Shown here one piece after another: positions 13,345-24,013 of a stretch of DNA of 64,000 nucleotides (the stretch's first letter is position 1; each line of letters starts with the position of its first letter). The stretch lies in the NCBI GenBank assembly GCA_017654735.1, contig JADPYG010000007.1, positions 1 through 64,000 of the forward strand. The letters are read 5' to 3'. The translations under genes were made by a program, and so were the position numbers. The notes beneath the pieces are model-generated. The model did not search any database, was not told where the DNA came from, and saw nothing but the letters and a program-made list of their open reading frames with translations. This stretch comes from Vishniacozyma victoriae (taxonomy: Eukaryota > Basidiomycota > Tremellomycetes > Tremellales > Bulleribasidiaceae).

Positions 13345-13824
13345 CTAGTGCCTCTTGCGTGGACTATCGATCCCGAATGCCGTACCGTTGGTCGTAAAAT
13401 CATAGACCGGCGCGTGGACCATCGTATCAGCCTCAGATTCATGGCATGATCCCGTTCGATGATGTGTAAATTCGGTCGAGGGGGCATGTAAAAAAGGTCG
13501 ACGCCTGGAAGAAAAAGTCGAAGTGGATGAATCCCGGATATGTCGATGAAGTTTGGATTCCGGTTGTTCGACCTTGGGCTGGGTTGAAGATTGCTCCGAG
13601 GTAGGTTGGAGGAGTTGAGGTAATCGTGTCAAAAGCACGACGACAACGATGAGGAGGATCACCAATAGAGCCAGTAAGACCAGTAAGAGCGTTATGACGA
13701 GCGCGAGGAAAAGTAACGGTAAAGTTATAGGGAGGAGGAGGGGTATCGAGGCGAGCGTAGCAATGAGGGAGAGGGGTGTCCCGAGCACAACGATTGAGCG
13801 ATTCAAGTATTCTTTAGCGCGCAT
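13345..13824 (-). CDS. Small hydrophobic membrane protein, unknown
   Basis: Starting at the ATG at 13824 (a longer frame to 13920 needs a GTG start) the frame gives about 159 residues. After MRAKEYLNRS comes a nearly unbroken hydrophobic region of about 55 residues made of Leu, Ile, Val and Ala with two Pro interruptions (LGTPLSLI, LLPITLPLL), enough for two tightly packed membrane helices or a hairpin. The rest is a Ser/Arg/His-rich cytosolic-type tail. The hairpin-like core with a polar tail resembles lipid-droplet or ER hairpin proteins in general shape, but I see no oleosin proline knot and name no family. Convergent with PUS1. Confidence 0.55.
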   Translation of the reverse strand: MRAKEYLNRSIVVLGTPLSLIATLASIPLLLPITLPLLFLALVITLLLVLLALLVILLIVVVVLLTRLPQLLQPTSEQSSTQPKVEQPESKLHRHIRDSSTSTFSSRRRPFLHAPSTEFTHHRTGSCHESEADTMVHAPVYDFTTNGTAFGIDSPRKRH

Positions 13825-15008
13825 CGTGAAGCTTTTGCTCGAGGCGTGGTCTGTCTGCCTGGCGATAGTTTGAAGAAGCTTGAGATGTCTGGTGGAATTG
13901 TCAACGTCGTTGCTCTTCACTCAGACGACCACGACCATTTCGGTGAATCCAAATCCAAAATGTCTCGAAGACGTCATCGTACCCCTTTTTCTCAATTGTG
14001 GTAGGACAGGCACAGAATATGCTGCAATCGTCTACCTATGCATGTCAAGGTGTTTCATTTCAACGACAGCTTTACTGAGTCCGCGAAGGCGAGGTGAAAC
14101 ACTATGGCACAGTAGTACATCTCGAAGAAGTTGGAGAGTGTATTGTATAATGGCAATGACCGGTGACGTGAGTCGTTAGTCGCAGCCAAGATCTGAGGTC
14201 TTGCTGGAATAGATCCGTATCCCTTGAAATCCGCCATCCAAAGTCCGAAATCACATGTCACACGAACCGGCGCAGTTGGATCCGGTCCACCATCTCGGAG
14301 TAACTCAAGGTAGATCCAGGCCAACACCGAAATAATCGGTAAGTTCACAAATCTCAAGCACCCCGTTCCTGAATCCCTGGCTTAAAGCCAAAATGCATCA
14401 TCACCCCAAAAAAATCAAAATCCTAACTCTCGCTTCAATCACATTAAACCTCACACGACCAAGAGCTGAACGACGTCACATTTGCGCAGTTTTGACTTTC
14501 GACGGGAACTCATGGGATGGACTTTTTAGATCTGATGTACCGCTGATCACCTTACCTTACCGATTAATTAAATTATATCCCGGTGAAAATGGGGTTCTGA
14601 CGTTTCCGACGGCTACTTCGGCATAATTCATCTCATATCTCGAAGTTTGGTTTGGACACTCGGATGTAGAGCCATGACCTCACAGCCCCGGATCTGTGAT
14701 CCTGATTACCATCACCAGAAAGTTTGGTAATGTGATTAACTCCACCTTCCATTTACCCATGTGTGAGGAATGGGACGTGATCGAAGTTCAATTTCGGCTC
14801 TTTTTTACCTTCGAGGGTCGAGGGGTTGGGGGTTGATTGGGGTGTACTCAGCATGAATAGGTGATCAAAGAAGAGGGTTCACGGGATATGATTTTTTTGA
14901 GGTGGGGGGTAATTGAATGTCCGATTGAAAGGAAAGGTATATAAGGAGTGACTAGCCTTCGACTCTAAGAACATCAATTATTCAACAACAAGAACAAAAA
15001 CAACAACA
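13825..15008. other. Intergenic stretch upstream of expansin-like gene 1
   Basis: Holds the promoter of the expansin-like gene at its right end. Frames at 14055-14357 (-) and 14393-14626 (+) lack a proper start or any motif. The part from about 14640 contains long G- and T-runs typical of promoter DNA. Confidence 0.5.
14938..14945 (+). promoter_or_regulatory. TATA box of expansin-like gene 1
   Basis: TATATAAG stands 71 bases before the ATG at 15009, followed by a CAACAAGAACAAAAACAACAACA leader, a typical A/C-rich fungal 5' UTR of a strongly expressed secreted-protein gene. Confidence 0.7.
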
Positions 15009-15664
15009 ATGTTCAAATCAATCATCGCTTTCACCGCTCTAGCTTCCGTAGCTATCGCCTCTCCCATGCCAGCCGGTTCCGGCGTCGCTGGACAGTTGGA
15101 AAAGAAGGACTCCAAATGGGGTACTGGAACTTGGTACACTCAGAATGGAAACCCAGGAAACTGTGGTTGGTACAAGAGGTGAGTCTTCTAGGTCTCCAGC
15201 GTAGCGAGAGGACGTGCCAGGGGACGTTGTGTGGAAGAATGAGGTGAAATCACGATTTCGTCGATTTTAACCGAAATTCCTCTTCGTTCCCCCTCCTTGC
15301 TCCTCTTCCAGGATAGCGCTGACTAGCAGTGATGGTGACAACATCTGTGCTTTACAGAGCTCAATCTACGGCGGTGGATCTCACTGTGGTAAATGGGTTA
15401 CCATCCGAAACACCGACACTGGTGCCCAGACTGCCGTAAGTCAACTTCCACTCTTTGCCCTCTCTATCTTTCTTATCCTAAACCGCCTCACACTCGTTCG
15501 CTCTGCTCACTCGTGCTCATGCTGACCTACAGTGTATGGTAGCAGACTCCTGCCCATCATGCGGTTCTTCATCCGACATCGATCTCTCCAAGAACGTTTT
15601 CGGACAACTCACCAACTGGGATTACGGACAGGGTGTCGTCAATGTTGAATGGTTCTTCCAATAG
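15009..15664 (+). CDS. Secreted expansin-like (double-psi beta-barrel, RlpA-like) protein 1
   Basis: Three exons (15009-15178, 15330-15435, 15533-15664) encode 135 residues. A signal peptide (MFKSIIAFTALASVAIASPMP) and a short pro-like region ending LEKK lead into a double-psi beta-barrel: GTGTWYTQNGNPGNCGW, then HCGKWVTIRNTDTG, VADSCPSCGSSSDIDLS, VFGQLTNWDYGQGVVNVEW. The conserved Cys pairs and the DxDLS...F motif are those of barwin/loosenin/RlpA-like proteins. The family loosens polysaccharides or binds the cell wall without clear hydrolysis. Only the barrel is present, without a C-terminal carbohydrate-binding domain. Convergent with the paralogue at 16370-16951. Confidence 0.9.
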
Positions 15665-16369
15665 ATCATTCTCCTACCCCTCTTCTCATTCCTAATCCAT
15701 CCTACACCTTGAAGTCCTTTGACTTCGGCACGACATACATACCAATCACGAATACCATGAACCAAAATCAAAATCCTCTTCAGTTAGGAACACACTCTTT
15801 TTATGGGTTGTAGCCATTATTGTAATGACGTTATGAATCCATGGACCTCTGATGCGTGGTCTACGGTCACTCGAAAGTATGGATATAGGAAGAAAGCCTG
15901 GCTCAAGTGTATAACTTGCTGATAAAGGCTTGACAGTCTTGTCGACCGAGGAATATGATCCCAAAGATTCGACCTACTTGTGGAAAGTCATTTGTTTTGG
16001 GGTTGATCAGATCAGGTTTTAATTAGCTGACCCGACCCATTCCTGACGCTTTAGCAATGTCGACAAACCACGATATGATACGAGTCTCAGAACTTGGGAT
16101 ACGAATCCCATACTCGACACAAGCCGCTCGATCATCAGCTAGTCAGTCCGGGTTTAGGCACGTCAGCAGTATTAACAAGACATGATACGATACATCCAAG
16201 CTCCAGGCTAGATATAATTTTGGTTTAACTTCAAGCCAAGGTCCAGCCTCCATTCCCCAGTCCGACATCAAGCCGTCTGCACCAACTAACATTTTCTCCC
16301 CCCGGCCCAACGCCCAACACCCAACCGCGCAACACCCAAGACCCAGCAGCCTAACCGCCCAGGCGTCGC
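15665..16369. other. Convergent 3' region between the two expansin-like genes
   Basis: Probably terminators and 3' UTRs of both genes. A run of CCCAA-type repeats lies at about 16310-16350. No gene seen. Confidence 0.5.
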
Positions 16370-16951
16370 CTAGTCGGAAGTGAAATGCCATGAGATTGGG
16401 AATTCACCCTGACCCATATCACCATCTCCTAGGAAAGTGAATAGACCTTCGGACATGTCTAGGGATCCGTAATCGCAAGTAGGGCCTGGATATTAGTACG
16501 AGCACGGTATAGGAGGGATGGAAGATGATGAATTGAAGGAGGAAGATGGAAAGACATGATGAAGGGAAGATAAACATACAAGTATCAGCAGCCAATGCGG
16601 TAGCGGTCTTTCCATTCTTGGTGTTTGTGATCTTGACCTTCTTTCCACATGAACCAGATTGCTGAGGAGAGTTTACAGCAACGATCCAATCAGAGTCTAT
16701 ACATCAGCTCCCCTTGTCTCTTCCTCACTCCCGAATCGAAGTGGAGTAGAACTCTCCACTCGCTTCGCTCGCATCGTTGACTTACCTGAGTGCCAATCCC
16801 CACATGATCCAGCATTCCCACCCTGGTAGTAGTAGGTAGCCATTCCTTCGCTCGCTGCCCTAGCCTCAACTGAGTTGGAGGTAGGAGCAGCGGAAGTGAA
16901 TCCGATGGCAGCAAGGCCGAATAAGATAGTAGTGGTAGTAGCAGAGAACAT
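16370..16951 (-). CDS. Secreted expansin-like (double-psi beta-barrel) protein 2
   Basis: Three exons encode a signal peptide (MFSATTTTILFGLAAIGFTSA) and a barrel domain that follows it closely: GMATYYYQGGNAGSCGDWH, SGSCGKKVKITNTKNGKTA, ADTCPTCDYGSLDMSEGLF, GDMGQGEFPISWHF. It ends at 16370 with SD. The first intron carries the 13-mer CTCGCTTCGCTCG. Cys spacing and the D-x-S-x-G-L-F block match gene 1, but identity outside the core is low and the leader differs, so the two are old paralogues. Expected to act in the wall or outside the cell. Confidence 0.88.
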
Positions 16952-17813
16952 TTTGTCGGTATTTATAGCGTCAAGCTTTATGTTTCCTTTTGATAGTAAA
17001 AGTCGTGATATGAGTGGATGAGTAGAATTATTGACGTTGAGAGTAAGCAGTACTTATACCCTCGATGAGCACAGTCCGCAGCTTGGGGCCAGTCGAATTT
17101 TCACTTTTCTCGCAATTGAGTGTACTTGATCCATTGATCCATCACCAAGGGGTTCCTCCTCGTTATGACGATCATCGCAGTAGTACTTCATTTTAGTGCA
17201 GTGCATGACATCAGTAGTCATACTTACTTCACCTTTTAATAGGTTGACTGAGAGGTCACTGAAATTTTTGGTGACTTCCCTTATTAATACGCGACGATCA
17301 TTAAAGATCGACCGGTGCCTGGTCGTGAACGTAGTTTCAGCTAAAGTATGAAAAAAACCTAGAATCTTCAACTTGATTACGACTCGTGTACATCCGCGCT
17401 GCAAAGCTTCAGGGATCCGAGACCACATGGGATCTTGATACAGGGGAGGACTGATCGCAGTACCGCAGAATGGGGTCTGTCTGCGGTTACAGTCGAAGCA
17501 CAAGCAGTATATCGAAACGATAATCTCGGGGCGTCGCGTCCATCCTCTCCTCCTCTGGACGAGCGACGCGAGATCAAGCGAACTTGTCATCTCATGCACT
17601 ATATGAGAGACCAAATGTAATCATGCTCTCCGGCATCTGATGAAACGAGGAGAATCAAATCCGTATATACAATCCCGCAATAATATACCTATAAGTATGA
17701 ATGAACACAACATATCAACAAATGTCCAAATGTCCAAGAAACTTAGTCCAATTCCAATCCGAAGTCCAAGGTCAAGACGAGGTCCAAATCCCACACGAGC
17801 TATCGCTCGCTCG
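16952..17813. other. Intergenic stretch between expansin-like gene 2 and the kinesin
   Basis: Contains the promoter of expansin-like gene 2 at the left. The long minus-strand frame at 17054-17614 has no domain and mixed composition; I do not support it as a gene. Confidence 0.5.
17051..17058 (-). promoter_or_regulatory. TATA-like box of expansin-like gene 2
   Basis: On the minus strand this reads TATAAGTA, about 100 bases upstream of the ATG at 16951. Tentative because no transcript start is known. Confidence 0.45.
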
Positions 17814-20800
17814 TTAAAAAGAATCATCCCCTGCCCCAGCTAAATCAAATTGACTTTCCTCCCTCAACATCCTCCCCATTCCCATTCCCATTCCCATCCC
17901 ACTACCTCCCATACTTCCCAATCCTAGACCCTTCCTACCCATAGTCAACGTTCCTTTCAAATGACTCAATTTCGCCAAGTTCAATTGAGATATTCCAGAA
18001 CTGAGGATTGCATTGGTATTGGTATTTGTCATTTGAGATGATGACCCTAGTGCGGGGGAGAAATCATCAATCATTAAAGGGGGGAGGTTTACTTCGGTAC
18101 CTTCTGGATTTGGAGTTCCAGAGTTGTTGGTCACTTCGTTGATCCATTCTGCGATCAAGTCGATTTTGGATTCTGCATCCTGGCATCGCTGTATGTCAGC
18201 TCTCGACTCTTTCACAAGCCCGTTTTCAGACATCTGAGCCATAGTCCTCGTCGAGCGCGGATCCAGAGGACAAGACATGTTGGGTAGAGAGCACTTACCA
18301 TCTTCAAATCCCTGTTCTCAACAGTAACAGCATTCATATTCTCATGTAATCGATTCGCCCAGATCGTCTTTGCCTCCAAAGCAGATTGGAGCTTTGCAAT
18401 TTTAGGTAGATATTCCTTTTCGACATCTTCCCGGACTTTGGGGTGGGGTTCGACCAGATGGCGTTCGTAATCGTCTGCAAGTCAGCTCCAGCCTGGTAGT
18501 GCGAATCGTTCAGTACGTTTGATGAACGAGATCAATAGAAAGAAATGGGGAAGAGAGAGATGCTGAGGTGAAGGAGTAGGACGAGGGAGACATACCAGCA
18601 ATCAACTTGAAGCCCTGTAATTCCTGCTGCAGCTCAAGCACCCTAGCATCCGGATTTCGAGGTCGACTGGCCAAAGCAGCTTTGAGTTTCTGGATCTCTT
18701 CCTCTTGTCCAGCGATTTTACGTTGCGATTCATGAACTTCTTCTTGTAACTACATGTCGTCAGTAATACTCCGACAAGCCAAGTTGGGACTTACCGCCTG
18801 GGTCGATCGGTCATATTCGAGTTTAGGATATCTTAATCGAACTGGACTGAGTGGTCGAGCCTACTATCAGCTTTACCATCAGCGAGATTAGGGACAACGT
18901 ACATTCTCCCCATTATCCTCGGTAATATTGCTCGAAGTCAAGATCCTAGATTTCAATTCCTGCAATCTCTCATATAATGGTCCATCCTCCTGTCGGGCTC
19001 CAGAGGTAGCACCATCAATCCCCTTCTCTCGAATAAGAGCTCGTAGTTCTGCAATCTCATTCTGGTACTGCTGAATCAAAGCTTGTGGGTCGACTAGTTC
19101 TTTACGTTGAGCGCGGAGTAGGACTTTCTTGAGACCTGATGCGAAGGAGAGGGTAGAGAGTGATTCGGCTTGATTTAGGAACGAGGGGGAGATTGTACAG
19201 ATTACAGATATTAGGGCGTCTCCTGAGAGTGAAGGTTGGAGAAGACGTGTTCTGCTCGTCAACACCAATGTCTATCTGACTCTTAAGTCTGACAGGGCTC
19301 ACAATTTAGAATCACGATAGGGGACATGGGTAACATTCTTCTTGATGGCCATATCGGCGAGTTTCGAAATGACGATCTTGAGAGTCAAGAGCCTACCGTT
19401 AGTCACATCACTCCGAGGTGAGACTCACGATTGATTGATATGCCTTCCCTCGGCATTACGTTCTTTGGAGGTGGTGTGTCTTTCGGATCCAGCGAGATCT
19501 ATCATCAGCTCTGCATCTCCATTGGGACCGGGGGAGCTTACCGATGATGGACAGGGTACTGATCCTAGTCATCCTCTCTCCCTTCTTTACAGGTGTCGGA
19601 GCAGTATCGGCAGACGCCCTAGACTCGATGACCTACTATCAGCATTTACTCCTTGTATTAAACAGGAAAACGAACCATTCTGAAGACACAATGAGACCTC
19701 GAAGACCTCTGATTCCAATCCGTCCCTCCGACCTTCCGCCTATCCTCACCCATCTTCAATAACCTCCTGACCTCCTCTTCTGTCCTGACTGCCATCTCCG
19801 TCAATCCATTGATCACGACCTCACCCTTCTTTCTCCCTTCACTCAAAGATAGTTCCCTTCCAGGCTCGGTACTTAGCAGATCGATGATAGTCTCGTTGTA
19901 TAATTCGAGGTATGATGCTCGGAGTAGGAATTCTCGATCTGGAGTTGAACGAATTTGGGCAAAGAGGTCCGATATTGCCAGTGGGATGATACCGGGGTTC
20001 GAGGGGGATCCAGTGAGGGTGAATGTTTTTCCGGATGCTGTTTGACCATAGGCAAAAATGACTGCATTGTATCCTTCCATCGAGGCTGGACATCAGCTCA
20101 AAACACGACGGTCTTACTCAGCTCACTCACATCTGACATGAGCTCTGGCAGAGGTATGGTAGCAGTCCGCGTTATCGGTATCCTGGGGTAGAATCCGATC
20201 TGATGATTAGCTCCAAATCACTGCATCCACAAAAAACCGCATAAGACTGACCATACGTCCACTCTCTATCATCTCTACCAACCTGGGTTCCTCGATTCAG
20301 CTTCAACAGCTGAGGCTCATAAGGCGATGTCGTCCAAATACATTCCCCATCCCTCTGCATTTCTACCGGGTTCGCTGGTCTCACCCTGAACCATCAGCTT
20401 GGACCTTTTTTTCATTCAACCACTAGACATACCGCACAGACACCATGACAGCTTCAGTCTGCCCGATTTCTTCTTCCCCATCATACAAATCCCCAAAACC
20501 AGACATGGTCCCATTCACAGGCGTAGGAGGAATCCAACTACCCATACTATCCGAACTATCGCTAGATGTCATCCCTCTCCTAACACTAGCCAAAGGTGTT
20601 TTCATTAATCTCGATTTCGCTTCGGGCGTAACGGCGGCTTTAGGTTTTAACTTCACACTGCCCTCTTTTGGAGCCAGGTAGTGGCCTGGAGAGTGGTTGA
20701 GGAAAGGGTATGCGGGGGCGTTTACATTATGCGATGTTGTCAACGGTGGGGATTTCGGTGTTTGGTGCGTAGTAGAGTGAGATGGGTTGAGTTTGGAGCT

Positions 20801-20866
20801 GGTTGCCGATTGTGCTGGGCGAGGCCTGGAGGATAGTTTAGGAGTGGTTGGGCGTAGACCACTCAT
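17814..20866 (-). CDS. Kinesin motor protein, kinesin-7 / Kip2-like
   Basis: Microtubule plus-end motor. The start at 20866 (MSGLRPTTPKLSS) opens a Ser/Pro/Lys-rich N-terminal extension of about 150 residues, as seen in Kip2-type kinesins, before the motor domain. Motor motifs in order: YNAVIFAYGQTASGKTFTL (P-loop), NQRSSRSHCVFR (switch I), LSIIDLAGSER (switch II), INQSLLTLKIVISKL, VPYRDSKLTRLLQPSLSG. A neck and coiled coil follow (VDPQALIQQYQNEIAELRAL and further heptad-like stretches), then a short tail with a GMGMGMGMG run and a Ser-rich end. Many short introns interrupt the motor. Class is inferred from the N-terminal extension and the conserved motor/neck layout. Divergent from the HMCES-like gene by 175 bases. 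Confidence 0.9.
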
Positions 20867-20975
20867 TGTCGATATGGGTATATTATAGGGCAAGGGTTGA
20901 ATGAATAGTTAGTCAGAGGATTGTTTGTCGGATTCCTACAAAGTCAGTCGCGTTGCACGTGGTATTTGATCCCGC

Positions 20976-20983
20976 TGACGTCA
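20976..20983 (+). promoter_or_regulatory. TGACGTCA palindrome between kinesin and HMCES-like genes
   Basis: A perfect CRE/ATF-type 8-base palindrome lies in the 175-base divergent promoter, 110 bases from one start codon and 59 from the other. bZIP factors bind this core in fungi; use here is inferred from position only. Confidence 0.45.
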
Positions 20984-21041
20984 GTCATGTCGATCACTTT
21001 GAATCATATGAGATATTCAGTCAGATGGCATATGTATAGAC

Positions 21042-22877
21042 ATGTGCGGCAGGTATAGTCTAGGGCTATCAAATGAAGAGGTATACGATGGTCTAGAGGC
21101 AAGATTACCACAACTATTTGAACAAGGTAGACCGAGGTGGGAGAGGGAACAAGATCATAGGCCTAGGTACACCCCTACCCATGCTCATAGTGGTCAAGCT
21201 GAGAATAGGCATAATGTAGCGCCTCGTCAACGAGCTCCTGTTATTCATCGTGACTCGGAGTCTGGGAATGGAGGAGCCATGATTGAGGAGATGTAAGCCT
21301 GAGGTCTTGATGAGCCTAACGGGCAGGCAGTGGGGACTGATCCCACATTGGACAAAGCACCCGCCGACGGGAGGGCTTAACACTATCAATGCGAGGTCTG
21401 AGGGCTTGCTGTAGGTCGTGGAGGGACATTATCAGGGGCTGTAAGCTTACGCTTAGTGACGCATCATCAGGAGGAATGTGGCATGCTCTGAAAGGGTATA
21501 AACGATGTATCGTCCCAGCCCAGGGGTAAGTCAGTCGCTCTCAATTCCTTCCACACCACTACCAACCTCGCCCTCAATGGTCAACTACTAGCCTTCCTCA
21601 GACCTCTTGCTTCGGGTCTCCATCAGTCGCTCCGTCTTGTCGAGCTAACAGGCAGCTACTACGAATGGCTCAAACGCCCTTCCTCCAAAATCGCCCACTT
21701 TACCCGCCTCCCCCTCGCTCCCAAAACCACAATAGACAACCCACCCCTGATATTCTTTGCAGGTCTATACGATCATGTAAAATACCAATCACCCGTAGAA
21801 TCCCGCTTTCAACCCTCAGACGAAAACGATTATGAACCATATCCTACTGGAAACCCAATTCCTTTGGGTACATTTACGATATTGACGACAAGCCCTAGTA
21901 AGGATATTGAATGGTTACATGATCGGATGCCTTGTATTCTCGATTCATGGAAGGATGTGAGGAGGTGGTTGGATTTGGGGGAGATGAAGGGCTGGGAAGA
22001 GGGGAAGGGGGGTACGGGGGATTTATTGAGGGGTTTCCCTGGTCTGGATTGGTGAGTTTGTCCGCTCCGTCTGGTGTGATGTCTTCAAGGTCTATTGTCA
22101 CCCCGAACGAACTTGATAACATGGGTTTGGCGGCTGATCCCAGTTACCCCGTCCCGCCAGAAGTAGGTAAAGTCGGAAAAGAATCACCAACATTCATACA
22201 ACCCGTATCAGAAAGGTCAGACGGTATCAAGTCATTCTTCAATAAACAATCACCAGCGAAGTCAAAGGCAAAGGCAGAGCTGGATACGTCTCATTCAACC
22301 AGACTAAAAAGATCAGTCAAAGACGAGGTTAGAGGGGATGTCAACACGGAGGTCAAGGAGGAGACAAAGGAAGATCCAGAGGGGATCAAATCGGAGATCA
22401 CACCGAAAGATGAGGAGAAAGGATTAGGGGACGATTCAAATGCTCCAAATCCAAACCACTCTTCCGATATCGAGGTAGTGGAATCGCCAGACTCGAAGGC
22501 GGGAGTAAAGAAAGAGGTGAAGAATGAATATTCCCCAAAGGAGGAGAAAAAGGAAGAAAAAGAGGAAGAGAAAGAGGAGAAAGAGGATCTATCGACGACA
22601 TTGACAAAGAGAAAGAGGGATGAAAAAGGAGGTGCTGGACAACGGACGAAAGTGATCAGGAGAGATGATGATTCTAAATCTGCGGTATGTCTTCGTCTCC
22701 ACTCATGTACCCTTTTGTCCTCCCCAATCTCTTTGCTTTCCTTACCTAAGGTAGAGATCCTATAGGGACCAGGCTGATGTTTAGCAACCCGCTATCACGA
22801 ACTTCTTCAAATCCCCCGGGAAGCCAAAGAAGGAAGATCCACCACCTCGAAGGGCATCTTCTCGGAAAAAGAAATAA
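21042..22877 (+). CDS. HMCES/SRAP abasic-site shield protein with C-terminal PIP box
   Basis: SRAP proteins cross-link their Cys2 to abasic sites in single-stranded DNA at replication forks. The mature N-terminus MCGRY gives the catalytic Cys2. NTINARSEGL carries the conserved Asn and Arg, SYYEWLK the catalytic Glu, and WLHDRMPCIL the active-site His. The C-terminal half is a long acidic/Lys-rich disordered region (repeated EVKEE/KEEKEEEKEE), and the last exon reads QPAITNFF followed by a basic end, a textbook PCNA-interacting box (positions 22785-22808). A second GIKSFF lies near 22220. Six or so exons; one intron of about 130 bases. Longer than bacterial YedK because of the tail. Confidence 0.92.
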
Positions 22878-23080
22878 AACCAAAGGCTTGAACACGAGCT
22901 GTATTCCTTTGTAGTATGAACACGTTGTATATCTTGTGAAAGTAGCTGTAGCTATACCCTAGGACCCGAATGCACTAGCAAACTTGTTCATAGCAGACTC
23001 TCCTCTTGAATATCGGGCATGTCCGGTTAATGACGTTCTTAATTTACCGTTCTACTCGAGACTTACCATCACCAGTATAC

Positions 23081-23731
23081 ATGTCAGTCCATCAAGCTCA
23101 AGTAAATTTCATCAACGCCTCCAGATTCGCAGTTATCGGTCGCACGTTATCAGATAGGGAAAAATGGGATAACAAAGTAAGTCACCAATTCTCCCCAGAG
23201 TGAATGACTAATGAGTAGATATTACGCTGGTATGCCCTTCTCCCCATCTCTCAATCTAGGATTAGAGGAGCTGATGAATAGGTACAAGAACCATGATCTC
23301 CCCGTAACACCAATCTCACCACCTGAAGCTAAAGTGCAAATCTCAGAAGCTGAGGGGATTCAAACAATATCGAATCCAGTATGTACCCTTCCTCCCTCTT
23401 CCCTTTTTGCATATAGCACCTTAGGTTTGATCTGACCATACAGTTGGAATTAAAAGACCTCTCCCAAACTTCTATATCAGTGATCATATCCCCTCACCTA
23501 GGTCTCAATATCTTGAAATCCCTATACCCCGAAGGCTCGGGGAGGGTTACTCGTTCTAATACAGAAGGACCTAAGGGGGTATGGTTCCAACCCGGTGCTG
23601 AGAGTGATGAGATTCGTCAATATGTAAAAGAACGGGGATTGGAGGGGAAGGTGGTATGTGCGGGGAATCATGAATGTATTTTAGTAGAGGGGAATGATTT
23701 GTTGAGGAGTAGGAAGGGGGGGAAATTGTAG
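23081..23731 (+). CDS. CoA-binding-fold (CoA_binding_2 / YccU-like) protein
   Basis: A small Rossmann-like protein. Exons join to read RFAVIGRTLSDREKWDNKILRWYKNHDLPVTPISP, the typical opening (glycine-poor here: VIGRT, where VGAS is usual) and the strand-ending P of the family, then ISVIISPHLGLNILK, GVWFQPGAESDEI and VVCAGNHECILVE. The family binds CoA or an adenine nucleotide and its cell role is unclear. Start at 23081 (MSVHQAQ) fits the usual short lead; an ATG at 23030 would add 17 residues. Introns near 23177, 23228 and 23380. Confidence 0.85.
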
Positions 23732-24013
23732 TCGTCGCACCGTATGTGGTTATCTTCATGATGACACATGTACCATTGATCTTAACCCCTCGTGAGCGGG
23801 AAACGATATACGAATTATTGGCATTGGCATTGGCATTGATGGGCCAATTGTACATTATGGAGATACAATTTTCATCACTTATTTCTACCTTGACACTCAT
23901 CATACGACTGTACCAGCATTGTCCTCAAATTGTCCTAATTCGACAAATATCCTATTCCCAGACCCATTGTCCATCCACCAAATGTCCCGATAGGAAACGT
24001 TCTTCCCCCAAGA

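Noticed and set aside
14055..14357. Hydrophobic minus-strand frame (MRFVNLPIISV...)
   Set aside because: It opens with TTG, not ATG, and no upstream exon is seen.
17054..17614. 186-codon minus-strand frame
   Set aside because: No motif, mixed composition, upstream of a real gene in the same strand and with no splice partners.
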